Origin: Angustibacter sp049994355
GTDB taxonomy: Bacteria > Actinomycetota > Actinomycetes > Actinomycetales > Angustibacteraceae
Length of the DNA: 64,000 bases
Assembly: GCF_049994355.1 (NCBI RefSeq)
Contig: NZ_CP188257.1
Coordinates: 4,650,001 to 4,714,000, forward strand
Direction of reading: 5' to 3'
Numbering within the stretch: the stretch's first letter is position 1; each line of letters opens with the position of its first letter. Shown in pieces: positions 39,886-47,862 of the stretch. A program made the position numbers and the translations under genes. The notes beneath the pieces were generated by a model, which saw nothing but the letters and a program-made list of their open reading frames with translations, did no database searches and was not told the origin of the DNA.

Positions 39886-41898
39886 ATGGCGATATACCTC
39901 AACTGCCCGGGTTCCGCAGCCGATGAAACGTTCGTGCGCACCGACCAGCGAAGGCCCGCCTCGGTCGGCCGGGTCTTCGCCTCGTTCGCCGCGATCATGC
40001 TTGTCGTCGTGGCGGCCATGGGCGTGCTCCTGGGCACGTCGCTGCGCTCCGGCGCCGAGGACCGCGCGCTCAGCGCGGCCAGGGTGCGGGCGCAGATCAT
40101 CGCCGCATCGGCCATCGAGCCGGCCCTTGACGGCCACCCCGCCGCCGCAGACCTGGCACCCACGACCATCCGGGCCCTGACGACGGTGACCGACCAGCTG
40201 ACCGCGGAGAGCCAGGTGCTGCGGCTGCGGGTCCGCTCCCCGCAGGGCCGGGTGGTCTTCTCGGACGACGGGTCCGGCTTCACCGGCGAGATCGACGACG
40301 AGGCGCTCGAGGCCGCCGAAGGCCATGTCGAGGCGCACCTGACCCGGCTGAACGCCGACGACGACGACACCGGTGCGGTGGGACCGCGCGCCGTGGAGGT
40401 CTACGAGCCCCTGCACGCGGGTGGCTCGGTCATCGGCGTCCTCGAGCTCTACGTGCCCTACGCGCCGATCGCGGCCGAGGTGCAGGCCGGCTACAAGCGG
40501 CTGTACCGCGACCTGACCATCGGCCTGGTGGCCCTGTACCTGGTGCTGCTCGGCCTCACCCTGACGACGACCCGGCGACTGCGGCAGAGCGCCCGCGGGA
40601 ACGCCTACCTGGCCGACCACGACCCGCTGACCGACCTGCCCAACCGGCGCGCGTTCCTGCGCGATCTCGACGAGGTCGCCCAGGACGCGACCCAGGACGG
40701 CGGCGCGGTCGCGGTCATCGACATGGCCAGGTTCAAGACGGTCAACGATTCGCTCGGACACCACAACGGGGACGCCCTGCTGCTGGCGCTGGGCGTCCGG
40801 CTGCGGGCGGCCGCCGGGCGTGACGACCTGCTCGCCCGGCTCGGCGGGGACGAGTTCGGCATCGTGCTGCCCACGGTGCGGGACGACGCGACGGCCGAGC
40901 GTGTGCTGCGTCGGGTGCTGCGCGAGCTGGGTGCCCCACTGCTGCTCTCTGGCATCGCGATCGAGCCGGAGGCTAGCGCCGGCTTCGCGATGATCGGGGT
41001 GGACGGGGCCGACGCGACCGCGCTGCTGCGCCGTGCGGACATCGCCCTGTCCACCGCCAAGGCCAGAGGCGCAGGCGTCGTCCGGTTCGACCCGGAGCAG
41101 GACCACTACGACCCGGAGCGGCTGGCCATGGTCGGAGAGCTCGGTCGTGCGATGGCCATGGACGAGCTCGTGCTGCACTTCCAGCCCAAGGTGTGCCTGG
41201 ATACCGGCGCCTTGGTCGGCGCGGAGGCCCTGCTGCGCTGGCAGCACCCACGGCACGGCCTGCTCTACCCGGATGCGTTTCTGCCGCTGGCCGAGCAGAC
41301 CGGTCTGATCGACCCGCTCACCGAGTGGGTGCTGGACCACGCGCTCGGCCAGGTGCGCTCGCTCGGCCTGCCCAAGCACGCGCGGATGTCGGTGAACATC
41401 TCGGCCCGCAACCTGGGGCAGCAGCAGTTCGCCACGCGGGTGCTGGACGCGTTGGGGCGTCGGGGGATCGAGTCCAGCCGCCTGGTGCTGGAGCTGACCG
41501 AGACCGCCGTGTTCGCCGACGTGCAGCGCGCCACGGCAGTGCTCGAGGAGCTCAGCGCCGCCGGCGTCGCGATCAGCCTGGACGACTTCGGTCAGGGGCA
41601 GACGTCCATCGGGCACTTGGCCAACCTGCACGTGCGCGAGCTGAAGATCGACCGCGCCTACGTGCGCGACATGCTGACCGACGACCGGCACGCCGCCATC
41701 GTCCGCTCACTGATCGAGCTCGCGCACAACCTCGCGTTGACCGTCGTCGCGGAGGGCATCGAGGACGATGAGACGCGGGAGGCGCTGCGCGAGCTCGGTT
41801 GCGACGAGGGCCAGGGCTACGGCCTGGCCCGCCCGATGCCGGCCGCCGCGATGATCGAGTGGATCAAGCGCCACGAGGTCGAGCAGGCCCTGCGCTGA
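39886..41898 (+). CDS. Membrane-bound GGDEF-EAL cyclic-di-GMP protein
   Basis: A 670-residue protein that may both make and break cyclic di-GMP. Two helices (about residues 32-52 and 208-226) flank an extracytoplasmic sensor region of about 150 residues of unknown ligand. The GGDEF domain has HDPLTDLPNRRAF, IDMARFKTVNDSLGHHNGD and the intact RLGGDEFGIV near residue 320; the metal-binding first Asp is kept. No RxxD inhibitory site precedes it. The EAL domain starts LHFQPKVCLDTGALVGAEALLRW near 430 and keeps SVNIS, ELTE, DDFGQGQTS, KIDRAYV and AEGIED, so hydrolase activity looks possible. The ATG is only 22 bases from the divergent phosphatase start. Confidence 0.92.
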   Translation: MAIYLNCPGSAADETFVRTDQRRPASVGRVFASFAAIMLVVVAAMGVLLGTSLRSGAEDRALSAARVRAQIIAASAIEPALDGHPAAADLAPTTIRALTTVTDQLTAESQVLRLRVRSPQGRVVFSDDGSGFTGEIDDEALEAAEGHVEAHLTRLNADDDDTGAVGPRAVEVYEPLHAGGSVIGVLELYVPYAPIAAEVQAGYKRLYRDLTIGLVALYLVLLGLTLTTTRRLRQSARGNAYLADHDPLTDLPNRRAFLRDLDEVAQDATQDGGAVAVIDMARFKTVNDSLGHHNGDALLLALGVRLRAAAGRDDLLARLGGDEFGIVLPTVRDDATAERVLRRVLRELGAPLLLSGIAIEPEASAGFAMIGVDGADATALLRRADIALSTAKARGAGVVRFDPEQDHYDPERLAMVGELGRAMAMDELVLHFQPKVCLDTGALVGAEALLRWQHPRHGLLYPDAFLPLAEQTGLIDPLTEWVLDHALGQVRSLGLPKHARMSVNISARNLGQQQFATRVLDALGRRGIESSRLVLELTETAVFADVQRATAVLEELSAAGVAISLDDFGQGQTSIGHLANLHVRELKIDRAYVRDMLTDDRHAAIVRSLIELAHNLALTVVAEGIEDDETREALRELGCDEGQGYGLARPMPAAAMIEWIKRHEVEQALR

Positions 41899-41926
41899 GT
41901 CAGCACGAGCCAGCCAGACGCGCCGG

Positions 41927-43474
41927 TCAGTAGAAACCCAGGCGCGCCAACGGTTCGACGAGCTCGCGCTCCTCGTAGGACAGGTGCGAGAGCAAGGTGT
42001 CGCTGAGCAGGTCCAGGGCCGCGCTCACCGCGGCCAGACCCTCGCTCCCGCTGACCAGCTGCACCAGGGCCGAGTCGACCCGCTCGAGCACCTCGCTGAT
42101 CACCAGGTGCTCCTGCTCCAGCCGGTCGATCACCGGGGCCAGGCGCGGGTCGCGCGAGCGCAGGTGCGGGAACACGCTGGCGTCCTCCAGGCTGTGGTGC
42201 CCGGTGACCACCCGGCAGTACTGGGCGCAGTAGACGCCGAGCGTCCAGTCGTTCTGCCGCAACGCCATCGAGGCGATGTGCGAGCGGACGGCGCCCGGGT
42301 CGCCGTGCCCGGCAGCGACCTGGTCGACCAGGTCGCGGAGCTGGGCGAGCTCGCCGCGCAGGTGGTCGTGCACGTCGACCAGGTGCCGGCCGGCCGCCTG
42401 CTCGTGCGCGGAGTACTCGCGTCCCGGTTCGGTGGTCGGCCCGGTCGGACGGGTCGACTCGTCCCAGAGCTGCTCGGCGGAGCGCCGGCTGCCGTCGTCC
42501 GGGGTCGCGGCGACCTCCAGCCCGCCGACCGGCACGGCGATGTTGATCTGCCCAGGGTGGTTCTCGCGCAACGGAACCGGGTCGCGGGGCTGGGTGCGCT
42601 CGGCCTGCACCAGCTCGCGGACGCCGGGCACGACCTCGGCCGCGAACCGGCGGATCGTGTCGGCGTCGTCCGAGCCGAGGATGTAGGTGCTCATGCCCTC
42701 GGCCAGGGTGAGGTCGGCCAGCTGCTCGACCCACACCGACGGCGGACCCTGCAGGAACTCGCTGCCGTCGCCGACGAACGAGCCGCTGATGTTGTAGAGC
42801 CGTCGGACCGCCGCCGGCTCGCGCCCGGCGGACTCGGCAGCCTCGTCGATGGCCGCGTTCATCGCGGGCAGCGTCTCCGGCGCCGCATAGCTGGCGGTCG
42901 GCAGCCAGCCGTCGGCGAGCGCGCCGGTCAGGGCGAGCATCCGCGGCTTGTAGGCGCCGAGCCAGATCTCGATGCGGTGCGATGGTGCCGGGCCGGGGTG
43001 GGCGCCCTTGAGCTGGTAGTGCTCACCGTCGAGCCGGATCGAGCCGGCATTCTCGTCCCACACCGCGCGAATGACCTGGATCGCCTCGACCAGGGCGTCG
43101 ACACCCTGCGCCGCAGTCAACGTGGGACCACCGATGGCGGCGATCGCCTCGCGGAAACCCCCGGAACCGAGCCCGAGCTCGACCCGGCCGCCGCTGAGCA
43201 GGTCGAGGGTCGCCGCGCTCTTGGCCAGCACGAACGGCGGCCGCAGCGGCACGTTGGCCACGTTCGGCGACAGCCGGACCCGCGAGGTGTGCGCGGCGAT
43301 CACGGACAGCAGCGTCCAGGTGTCGGCGAACTTCGCCTGGTAGGGGTGGTCCTGCAGGGTGACCAGGTCCAGCCCGACCTGCTCGGTGAGGACCGCGAGG
43401 TCGACGACCCGCTGGGCCCGGGCCGCGAGCGGGGTCAAGAAGGTGCCGAAGACGAGATCCTGCCCGTAGTCCAT
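41927..43474 (-). CDS. Fusion of LLM-class (F420/flavin) oxidoreductase with a hemerythrin domain
   Basis: A 515-residue two-domain protein. Residues 1 to about 320 form the luciferase-like barrel: FGTFLTPLAARAQRVVDLAVLTEQVGLDLVTLQDHPYQ, LDLLSGGRVELGLGSGGFREA and RIEIWLGAYKPRMLALTG are typical of F420-dependent members. After a linker (RPTGPTTEPGREYSAHEQAAG), residues 360-510 are a hemerythrin four-helix bundle with metal-ligand candidates in DVHDHLRGEL, VTGHHSLEDASVFPHL, LEQEHLVISEVLE and LSHLSYEERELVEPL. The fusion may couple a hydride or monooxygenase reaction to a di-iron oxygen sensor or oxygen store. There is no signal peptide. Continuous reading, normal codon use and a long linker make a sequencing artefact unlikely. 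Confidence 0.88.
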   Translation of the reverse strand: MDYGQDLVFGTFLTPLAARAQRVVDLAVLTEQVGLDLVTLQDHPYQAKFADTWTLLSVIAAHTSRVRLSPNVANVPLRPPFVLAKSAATLDLLSGGRVELGLGSGGFREAIAAIGGPTLTAAQGVDALVEAIQVIRAVWDENAGSIRLDGEHYQLKGAHPGPAPSHRIEIWLGAYKPRMLALTGALADGWLPTASYAAPETLPAMNAAIDEAAESAGREPAAVRRLYNISGSFVGDGSEFLQGPPSVWVEQLADLTLAEGMSTYILGSDDADTIRRFAAEVVPGVRELVQAERTQPRDPVPLRENHPGQINIAVPVGGLEVAATPDDGSRRSAEQLWDESTRPTGPTTEPGREYSAHEQAAGRHLVDVHDHLRGELAQLRDLVDQVAAGHGDPGAVRSHIASMALRQNDWTLGVYCAQYCRVVTGHHSLEDASVFPHLRSRDPRLAPVIDRLEQEHLVISEVLERVDSALVQLVSGSEGLAAVSAALDLLSDTLLSHLSYEERELVEPLARLGFY

Positions 43475-43540
43475 GAGTGCAGCCTGTCACTCATCGAGCG
43501 ATCGGTGACGAGCGGCACCCCCGTGCGCGAGGATGGCGGG

Positions 43541-43903
43541 ATGGCCGTTCAGGGAGTCCACCGGATCACCGTGTCCGTCGCCGACCTCGACGTTTCGCTC
43601 GCGCTGTACCGCGACGCGTTGGGGCTGGCCGAGCTGTGGCGCCAGGACGGCCTGGCCGCCCTGGAGGCCCCGGATGGCACCCAGGTGCTGCTGCACGAGC
43701 GCGAACCCGCACCCAGCCTGGCCGGGGTGGTCGCGAGCCTGTCCGTGGACGACGTCGACGAGATGACGCAGGCGGCCGTCGCAGCCGGGGCCACCTTGCT
43801 GGACGCCCCGCAGGACCAGTCCTGGGGCGAGCGGCAGTCCGTCCTGCTGGACCCGGACGGCCATGTGCTCTGCCTGGTCGCGCCGCTGCCCACGGCGGCA
43901 TGA
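43541..43903 (+). CDS. Single-domain VOC (glyoxalase-fold) protein
   Basis: A 120-residue metal-dependent lyase or dioxygenase-fold protein of unknown substrate. The paired beta-alpha-beta-beta-beta modules start VHRITVSVADLDVSLALYRDALGL and GVVASLSVDDVDEMTQAAVAAGATLLDAPQ, with possible metal ligands His 7 and Glu in the final strands (LLDPDGHVLCLVAPL). It begins 66 bases after the divergent LLM-hemerythrin start. Its stop overlaps the start of the winged-helix gene (ATGA), so the two genes form a coupled pair. Confidence 0.87.
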   Translation: MAVQGVHRITVSVADLDVSLALYRDALGLAELWRQDGLAALEAPDGTQVLLHEREPAPSLAGVVASLSVDDVDEMTQAAVAAGATLLDAPQDQSWGERQSVLLDPDGHVLCLVAPLPTAA

Positions 43904-45063
43904 CCGACCCGAGCGTCCTCGACTGGACCTGGCGCCAGGCGCTGTCTCGGCGGTTGCACCGGCACCTGCTGGACGAGCCGTCGGCCACGGCCGGCCCCGG
44001 CGAGGTCGCCGCGGCCATCTGTGGGGTGCACGCGCAGGTGATGTCCGCCGCCGAGGTATCGATCGGCATCCGCAGCAGCGACGGCGACGCCGGCACGGTG
44101 CGGTCCGCCTTGTGGGAGAGCCGCGAGCTCGTGAAGACCTACGGCCCACGCGGCACTGTGCACCTGCTGGCTGCACGGGACCTGCCGATGTGGTCGGCCG
44201 CGCTGGGTGCCACGCCGTCCACCAGCCCGTTCGCCGCGGACGTGCGGATGAGCCCGGAGCAGACCGACGCCGTGGTCGCGGCGGTGGCAGACGCCCTGAG
44301 CGGGGACGAGCTGACCCTGGACGAGCTCAGCGATGCCGTGGTCGAGCGAGCGGGCTCCTGGGCGGGCGAACTGGTGATACCGGCGTTCCAGACCTTCTGG
44401 CCGCGCTGGCGCCAGGCCGTCACGGTGGCGGCCTGGCGCGGAGCGCTGTGCTTCGGCCCTCCGCGCGGGCGACAGCTGACCTTCACGTCGCCGCGCCGCT
44501 GGATCGGCGAGACCGCAGCACTGGACGCGCAGACCGGGCTGGACGGCGCGGTGCTGGCCTACCTGCGCAGCTACGGGCCGGCGACACCGGCCCACTTCGC
44601 CCGCTGGCTGGCCAGCCCGAAGCCTTGGGCCGCAGCGGCTTTCAGCTCGCTCGGCGACCGACTGCGGCAGGTGCGCCTGGAGGGTGCGGCCGCCTGGGTG
44701 GTGGCCGGCGACGAGCACCCGGACGACCGCGCCCCAGCCGGCGTTCGCCTGCTGCCCTACTTCGACGCGTACGCGGTCGGCTGCCACCCGCGCGAACGGC
44801 TCTTCCCCGGCGCCATGTTCGAGCGGGCCACCGCTCGCGGGCAGGCCGGCAACTTCGCGGTCCTCCTGGTCGACGGCGAGGTCTTCGGCGTGTGGCACCA
44901 GAAGGTGTCCGGACGCCGGCTGGACGTCACCGTCGAGCCACGCGCCGACCTCAGCGCCAGGCGTCAGCGGCTGCTGGCCGAGCAGGTCGAGCGGATCGGT
45001 GCAATCCGTTCTGCGACACCGCGGTTGACCATCGGCCCGGTGACCAGCGGAGCACACGCCTGA
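43900..45063 (+). CDS. Winged-helix DNA-binding protein, AlkZ/YcaQ-like (HTH_42)
   Basis: A 387-residue protein of the family that includes the DNA glycosylases AlkZ and YcaQ, which excise bulky or crosslinked bases. The N-terminal segment AAAICGVHAQVMSAAEVSIGIRS aligns with the GLQAQ catalytic region, but here the first Gln is His. GPRGTVHLLAARDLPMW and FGPPRGRQLTFTSPRRW are further conserved blocks, and LLPYFDAYAVGCHPRERLFPG is the typical C-terminal block. Whether this subfamily is a glycosylase is unknown. Translational coupling to a VOC gene is visible (4-base overlap). Confidence 0.85.
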   Translation: MTDPSVLDWTWRQALSRRLHRHLLDEPSATAGPGEVAAAICGVHAQVMSAAEVSIGIRSSDGDAGTVRSALWESRELVKTYGPRGTVHLLAARDLPMWSAALGATPSTSPFAADVRMSPEQTDAVVAAVADALSGDELTLDELSDAVVERAGSWAGELVIPAFQTFWPRWRQAVTVAAWRGALCFGPPRGRQLTFTSPRRWIGETAALDAQTGLDGAVLAYLRSYGPATPAHFARWLASPKPWAAAAFSSLGDRLRQVRLEGAAAWVVAGDEHPDDRAPAGVRLLPYFDAYAVGCHPRERLFPGAMFERATARGQAGNFAVLLVDGEVFGVWHQKVSGRRLDVTVEPRADLSARRQRLLAEQVERIGAIRSATPRLTIGPVTSGAHA

Positions 45064-45076
45064 GTCCGGCTTCTGC

Positions 45077-45688
45077 TCAGCCCGTCGTCTCCAGGTCGAT
45101 CAGCCAGCGCTTCGCCTCGTCGCCGCCGCCGTAGCGACCCAGCGTCCCGTCGCTGCGCACCACCCGGTGGCAGGGCAGCACCAGGGGCAGCGGGTTGGTG
45201 GCGCAGGCCGTGCCGACCGCACGCACCGCGCGGGGGCTGCCAACCGCCTGCGCGACGTCCGAGTAGCTCTCGGTGCGCCCGTACCCGATGTCGCGCAGGT
45301 GCTCGATCACCGAGAGGCGGAAGCCGTGCGCCAGGCGCAGGTCGAGCGGCACGTCGAAGTCGTGACGACGTCCGGCGAAGTAGTCGTCGAGCTCGTGGGC
45401 CACCGCGTCCAGCCGGCGCGGAGCGAGCAGGATCCGCGGGCTCACCGACGTCGCCAGCTTGTCCAGCACCTGCTCGTGGCCCTCCCGCTCGAACGAGACC
45501 TTGACCAGCCCGCGCTCGGTCGCGGCCAGCAGCAGCAGGCCGACCGGTGAGTCGAGCGTCCGGTAGGCCACGTCCAGCAGCTCGCCGGCCTCAGCCGCCG
45601 CGGCCAGCCTTTCGTGCAGCAGGCGCAGGGTGGCGTCGTCACCGCGCGGCAGGGATGCGAACAGCGATGCGACGTCCTGGGTGCTCAT
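45077..45688 (-). CDS. Methylated-DNA-protein-cysteine methyltransferase, copy 2
   Basis: A 203-residue alkylguanine repair protein. The reactive Cys lies in LPLVLPCHRVVRSDGTLGRYGGG and the helix-turn-helix in LSVIEHLRDIGYGRTESYSDVAQAVGSPRAVRAVG. About 40 additional N-terminal residues (MSTQDVASLFASLPRGDDATLRLLHERLAAAAEAGELLDVAY) are absent from copy 1 and fit an Ada-like or regulatory extension. The ATG overlaps the stop of the sigma-factor gene, so expression is tied to it. Sequence identity with copy 1 is low, so this is not a recent duplication. Confidence 0.92.
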   Translation of the reverse strand: MSTQDVASLFASLPRGDDATLRLLHERLAAAAEAGELLDVAYRTLDSPVGLLLLAATERGLVKVSFEREGHEQVLDKLATSVSPRILLAPRRLDAVAHELDDYFAGRRHDFDVPLDLRLAHGFRLSVIEHLRDIGYGRTESYSDVAQAVGSPRAVRAVGTACATNPLPLVLPCHRVVRSDGTLGRYGGGDEAKRWLIDLETTG

Positions 45689-46170
45689 ACCGAAACCTCC
45701 TGTGCCGCAAGGAACGTGCGCAGCGACGCGATGCCGTCGGCCGAAGCCCGCCGGGCGGCGTCCGCTGTCCCACCGACGATCCGGGCCACCTCGGCGTAGG
45801 GCAGGCCGACGAGGTGGTGGTACGCGACGCACTGGCGCTGTTTGGCGGGCAGCTGCTTCAGCGCCTCCCACAGGCCGGACTCCCAGCCGCCGGGCTGACC
45901 GACCGTCGAGGGCCGCTCGCCGAGCTCGTCGGTCGGGCGCGGACGACGTGCTGCGGCCCGGGTCTGGTCGATGGCCTTTCGGTGCGCGATGGTGACCAGC
46001 CAGGCTTGGACGTCGCTGTCCGGGCGAAGGCGCGGATAGGCCTGCAGGGCCGACAGGAACGTCTCCGACCACGCGTCGTCCGCCGCGTCCGGCCCGACCA
46101 CCGCGCGGCACACGCGCAGCACCATCGGCCCGTAGCGGGACACGACAGCCTCGAAGGGTTCGACGCTCAC
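45685..46170 (-). CDS. ECF-type RNA polymerase sigma factor
   Basis: A 161-residue sigma-70 family protein. Region 2 is visible in VVSRYGPMVLRVCRAVVGPDAADDAWSETFLSALQAYPRLRPDSDVQAWLVTIAHRKAIDQTRAAARR, and region 4 in LKQLPAKQRQCVAYHHLVGLPYAEVARIVGGTADAARRASADGIASLR. The order and length fit ECF sigma factors. No anti-sigma gene is next to it; instead the next gene is a DNA alkylation repair enzyme coupled by a 4-base overlap, so it may serve an alkylation-stress response. GTG 46170 starts the conserved part; the frame extends further upstream without coding character. Confidence 0.88.
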   Translation of the reverse strand: MSVEPFEAVVSRYGPMVLRVCRAVVGPDAADDAWSETFLSALQAYPRLRPDSDVQAWLVTIAHRKAIDQTRAAARRPRPTDELGERPSTVGQPGGWESGLWEALKQLPAKQRQCVAYHHLVGLPYAEVARIVGGTADAARRASADGIASLRTFLAAQEVSV

Positions 46171-46223
46171 AACAGGTAAACGTGCCACACCGGCGGTTCG
46201 TGAGGTCAGCCGGCGCCGCGCGG

Positions 46224-46739
46224 TCAGGAGTTTCGTTCGACGTAGTCCTCGGGGTCCTTGTCCCGCGGGGTGATGCCCTCGGCGGCCTTCTCGGACTCGA
46301 AGCGCAGGAACTCGACGGCGATGTCGTGCCGCAGCCCCAGCGGCGCGTGCAGCCGGAAGTCCGCCAGGTCCTGACGCTCCTCCTCCGCCATGTGGTCGTC
46401 GTTCTCCAGGCGGGCCTTCGCCACCGCCTCCCACCACACCTTCGCGCCCACCCGGTGCTTGGCGGCCTCGCGGATGCCGTCGCGGATCTTGTTGTGGTCC
46501 TTGACCGCGTCCTCGACCTCCTCCTCGACGCTGTCGGCGTCCGCCTCCCCCGTGCCGAGCTTGAGCAGATGCGGGTAGAAGAACCGCTCCTCGGCCTCGG
46601 CGTGCGTTTCGAGCAAGATCTCCAGCCGTCGCCAGATCGCCGCCAGGGTCCGGGTGTCGTCCCGGTCGACCTCGTCGAGCATGGCGAACATGCGCCGCTG
46701 CTCCATGTGCTGGTGCAGGATCACCTCGGTGATGTCCAC
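46224..46739 (-). CDS. Hemerythrin domain protein
   Basis: A 171-residue four-helix di-iron protein that may bind oxygen or nitric oxide. Metal-ligand candidates run in the usual order: VILHQHMEQRRMF, LLETHAEAEERFFYPHLL, VKDHNKIRDGIREA and NDDHMAEEERQDLADF. The family occurs widely in actinobacteria, where oxidative-stress roles have been reported. A strong AGGAGGAG lies 9 bases before the GTG start. It stands alone, but a second hemerythrin is fused to the LLM protein 3 kb away. Confidence 0.9.
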   Translation of the reverse strand: MDITEVILHQHMEQRRMFAMLDEVDRDDTRTLAAIWRRLEILLETHAEAEERFFYPHLLKLGTGEADADSVEEEVEDAVKDHNKIRDGIREAAKHRVGAKVWWEAVAKARLENDDHMAEEERQDLADFRLHAPLGLRHDIAVEFLRFESEKAAEGITPRDKDPEDYVERNS

Positions 46740-46832
46740 GCCTGACTCCTCCTGTTGTGCGCCGACCCGGTTCCTGGGCCAGTGTGAAGGAGTCGGCAGG
46801 CTCGCGCCCCTCGACGTGAAGCCCCTACCGAG

Positions 46833-47639
46833 TCAGAGCCGACGACCGCTCAGGAGCTCGCCCGCCGCGGACCGCCACTGCGCGCTGGAGCACGAGGTGT
46901 AGTTCGTCCAGGTGGCGCCGAGCTGGATGGCCATGCAGTCGGCCGCCCGCTCCGCGCCGGTCATGCCGGAGCCACCGAAGACCCGGTTGGTCGCCGCCAT
47001 CATCGCGCTGTAGCTGCCGCCGTACACGCGCACGGACAGGATGTGCGACCACTCGTGGCGGACCACCGAGTCCAGCTTGGACGAAGGCACTGCGGGGTTG
47101 ATGTAGACGTTGTTGCTGGCCAGATCCGTTGCGCCGTAGTGCCCGTAGCGGCCGGTGGAGACCCAGTTGGCCGGACGGTGGGCGCCGTAGCCGGGGATCC
47201 GCGCGACCGCATTCTCGAGCGCGCTACCGCCACCACTGGAACCACTGGTGTGCCCGGACGACGCCCGCTGGGCGCCCTTGCTGGACGATGCAGGCTTGAC
47301 CGAGCCGGCCTTGTCGGCCTTGGCGGCACTGCGCTTCACGACGGTCCTGCGCGCGACCGAGGCCTTGACCTGCACGCGGTGCTCGGCGACGTCCGCGGCG
47401 ACCAGAGCGCTGCGGCGCACGGCAGCGGAGGGCAGGTCCAGGGCGGCGTCGAGCCGAACGAGGGGGCTGCCCGAGCTGGGGGCCCGGAAGGACGCCGTCC
47501 AGCTGGGCTGGGGCAGCGCGCCCGTGGAGCCCGCTGGGGAGGCACCGGCGGTGGCGGCACCCGACAGCATCGCCGCGGCGAGCGTGGTCGCCAGCGCCGC
47601 AGGGACGACCAGCCGACGTACCTGGTGGACTGCGGCCAT
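46833..47639 (-). CDS. Secreted HExxH protein (putative zinc metallopeptidase)
   Basis: A 268-residue exported protein. A Sec signal peptide runs to about residue 32 (LAAAMLSGAATAGA). A low-complexity Ala/Ser/Lys/Gly region (about 90-150) follows, then a compact C-terminal domain with RHEWSHILSVRV at residue 195, an HExxH zinc motif, and GAERAADCMAIQLG 35 residues later, which could supply a Glu or Asp third ligand. Two cysteines (DCMAI, TSCSS) may form a disulfide. I do not recognise the family with certainty. GAGGGG lies near ATG 47639, and a hairpin precedes it in the 5' leader. Confidence 0.75.
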   Translation of the reverse strand: MAAVHQVRRLVVPAALATTLAAAMLSGAATAGASPAGSTGALPQPSWTASFRAPSSGSPLVRLDAALDLPSAAVRRSALVAADVAEHRVQVKASVARRTVVKRSAAKADKAGSVKPASSSKGAQRASSGHTSGSSGGGSALENAVARIPGYGAHRPANWVSTGRYGHYGATDLASNNVYINPAVPSSKLDSVVRHEWSHILSVRVYGGSYSAMMAATNRVFGGSGMTGAERAADCMAIQLGATWTNYTSCSSAQWRSAAGELLSGRRL

Positions 47640-47652
47640 GCCAGCACCCCTC

Positions 47653-47691
47653 GACAGTCGGTGGGCGCCCCTGAACAGGTGCGCTGACTGT
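47653..47691 (-). promoter_or_regulatory. 5'-leader hairpin of the secreted HExxH gene
   Basis: GACAGTC (47653-47659) pairs with GACTGTC (47685-47691), with additional GC pairing inside. It lies 14-52 bases before the start codon and next to the ribosome site (GAGGGG). It may control translation, but no known riboswitch consensus was recognised. Confidence 0.4.
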
Positions 47692-47862
47692 CCCTCGGCA
47701 GGGTCGCGACCGCCCTTTACGTACCAAGCCGGGTGGATGCAGGGGCGTCCTGGTGAAGATCGTCCCCTTGAACCGGACAAATCGCCAGTCGAGTTTCGGC
47801 AAGACCATGCGCGGTGGCCACGTGTTGTGGTACGTCGCGGCTCAGGTGATAGCGGTTCTGCC

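Noticed and set aside
47640..47862. Cyclic-di-AMP (ydaO) riboswitch before the secreted HExxH gene
   Set aside because: The conserved core sequences of that riboswitch could not be found; only a simple hairpin is visible.
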